A stretch of DNA of 64,000 nucleotides from Pusillimonas sp. TS35. Its GTDB lineage: Bacteria > Pseudomonadota > Gammaproteobacteria > Burkholderiales > Burkholderiaceae_B. Below the pieces are notes generated by a model, which made no database searches, was not told the origin of the DNA, and saw only the letters and a program-made list of their open reading frames with translations. Location: the NCBI RefSeq assembly GCF_009857885.1, contig NZ_WWER01000001.1:620001-684000 (forward strand), given 5' to 3'. Position numbers and translations under genes: made by a program. Position 1 is the stretch's first letter; every line of letters begins with the position of its first letter. This document shows positions 63,056 through 64,000 of the stretch, piece by piece.

Positions 63056-64000
63056 ATGAAGTTGAAAATTTCCGCCTATGCATGGGTGAGCTTTGCCATG
63101 ATCGTCGGGGTCATGGGCACTGCGCTCATCAGCCCCCTGTACGCGCTCTACAAAGAAAGCTGGCATCTGCAGGCCAGCGATATCTCAATAATCTACGTGG
63201 TCTACATGGGCGGCGCGCTCTGCGGTCTTTTGTTTCTGGGTCGCCTGCCCGACCGGGTGGGTTTTCGGCCCATGATGCAGTGCGGCCTTGCGCTGGCGCT
63301 GCTTGGCACCTTCATCAGCCTGGTCGCATGGGACATGGCCAGCCTTTGCGTCGGCCGGATAATCATGGGTGTGGCATCGAGCATGCTGACGACCAGCGCC
63401 ACAGTGGGGTTGTCCAGGCTCTCACGTTCGGGCGATATTCAGCGCGTGGCCATGATGACAGGCTTTCTGATGGCGTTCGGTTTCGGCCTGGGCCCATTGG
63501 TGGGCGGCATTATTGGCCAATGGGGGCCTGCGCCATTGGTAAGCACCTATGTTCCAACGTTGTTCCTGGGGGTGCTGGGCCTGGCGGCACTGTTCCGTCT
63601 GACCTTGCCGGACTACGCCAGCCACCAGGCTGGCCTTTCCTTGAACGTGCACGATGTTCTGCCCAGGCTCACATGGCCGGGGCGGGATACCTCCAGGGCC
63701 TTCTTACTGACCTGCTGCCTGCCGTTTCTTGCGTTTGGCGTCTTTGGCTTGTATGCGTCCATGGCGCCGTTGTTTCTGGATCAACTGCTGCCCTGGCATG
63801 GCCCCGTTGTCAGCGGCACCGCCATCGCTTTGATTCTGTTTGCCTCGGCCGCCGTCCAGATGATGGCTGGGCGCATGCCTACGTATTATTGCGGCACGGC
63901 TGGGCTGATTAGCCTGGCATTGAGCAACCTGACTCTGATGCTGAACCTGTGGGCAAGCTCAGCCGTTTTGTTTGCGTTGGGCGTGCTGCTGACTGCCGTG
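63056..64000 (+). CDS. MFS transporter, 3' end beyond window
   Basis: The frame starts at ATG 63056 (MKLKISAYAWVSFAMIVGVMG) and stays open for 315 codons to the window edge, so about three quarters of a usual 400-residue MFS protein is seen. GRLPDRVGFRPMMQ is the loop 2-3 motif A (G-x-x-x-D-R-x-G-R/x). About nine hydrophobic segments are visible. It is co-oriented with marR and a natural efflux partner. The substrate is unknown. Confidence 0.88.
   Translation, partial: MKLKISAYAWVSFAMIVGVMGTALISPLYALYKESWHLQASDISIIYVVYMGGALCGLLFLGRLPDRVGFRPMMQCGLALALLGTFISLVAWDMASLCVGRIIMGVASSMLTTSATVGLSRLSRSGDIQRVAMMTGFLMAFGFGLGPLVGGIIGQWGPAPLVSTYVPTLFLGVLGLAALFRLTLPDYASHQAGLSLNVHDVLPRLTWPGRDTSRAFLLTCCLPFLAFGVFGLYASMAPLFLDQLLPWHGPVVSGTAIALILFASAAVQMMAGRMPTYYCGTAGLISLALSNLTLMLNLWASSAVLFALGVLLTAV

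Noticed and set aside
63082-63912. 276-codon plus-strand frame near the right edge
   Set aside because: It is out of frame with the MFS transporter that starts at 63056 and runs open to the end; the MFS frame has clear membrane helices and motif A, whereas this one does not.
1-64000. Search for tRNA, rRNA, CRISPR arrays, insertion sequences, prophage or defence genes
   Set aside because: None could be supported: intergenic gaps are short, no transposase, integrase, Cas or toxin-antitoxin proteins are visible.

Overview
This 64 kb window looks like ordinary chromosome from a GC-rich betaproteobacterium of the family Alcaligenaceae (Bordetella, Achromobacter, Pusillimonas or Castellaniella-like). 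The reasons are protein style (NtrB/NtrC, beta-class GST, OxyR numbering identical to E. coli), the neighbour pairs yicC-rph, rdgB-hemW, glnA-ntrBC and recG-oxyR, and the many ABC and tripartite uptake systems. Genes are dense and both window ends cut a gene (yicC at the left, an MFS transporter at the right). I see no rRNA, tRNA, insertion sequence, prophage or CRISPR array.

Layout. 1-1930: RNA genes yicC (partial) and rph. 2148-5906: a cassette of acyl-CoA dehydrogenase plus MmgE/PrpD protein with a divergent LysR regulator, lying between rph and rdgB. 5911-7790: rdgB-hemW. 8013-12271: nitrogen control (glnA, ntrB, ntrC), with a near-perfect sigma-54 promoter and an NtrC site before glnA. 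12429-16083: fbpABC iron(III) uptake behind a Fur-box-like site. 16426-21820: fpr, ridA, recG, oxyR, dps. 22054-23169: an orphan branched-chain amino acid binding protein. 23482-27877: ugpBAEC glycerol-3-phosphate uptake with a three-repeat Pho box. 28162-34096: proC and a complete livKHMGF operon. 34220-36717: GST and an S9 peptidase on the minus strand. 36846-41595: hydroxypyruvate reductase-like enzyme, glycerate kinase, Epd-type dehydrogenase and fumC. 41656-44371: DUF488, NfeD protease and slipin. 44409-48021: gnd-zwf-aldose dehydrogenase with overlapping ends. 48077-50865: UspA, GH15 glucoamylase-like protein and acylphosphatase. 50947-56791: type II sulfide:quinone oxidoreductase, tctBA without tctC, and a two-component system. 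56848-60119: phosphoribosyltransferase and a polar amino acid ABC transporter. 60421-64000: TauE/SafE exporter, zinc-free alcohol dehydrogenase-like reductase with divergent MarR, and an MFS transporter running off the end.

Together the genes describe a nutrient-scavenging heterotroph with N (NtrBC/sigma-54), P (PhoB) and Fe (Fur) controlled uptake, an OxyR/Dps peroxide defence, and a small sugar-oxidation module. I found no clear novel defence or mobile system. The most interesting signals are regulatory DNA (Pho, NtrC/sigma-54, Fur, OxyR, FNR-like and operator-like palindromes), nested inverted repeats between rph and the PrpD cassette, a G8 tract in ntrC, an acyl-CoA dehydrogenase whose catalytic base appears relocated, and a histidine kinase with Asn after the phospho-acceptor His.
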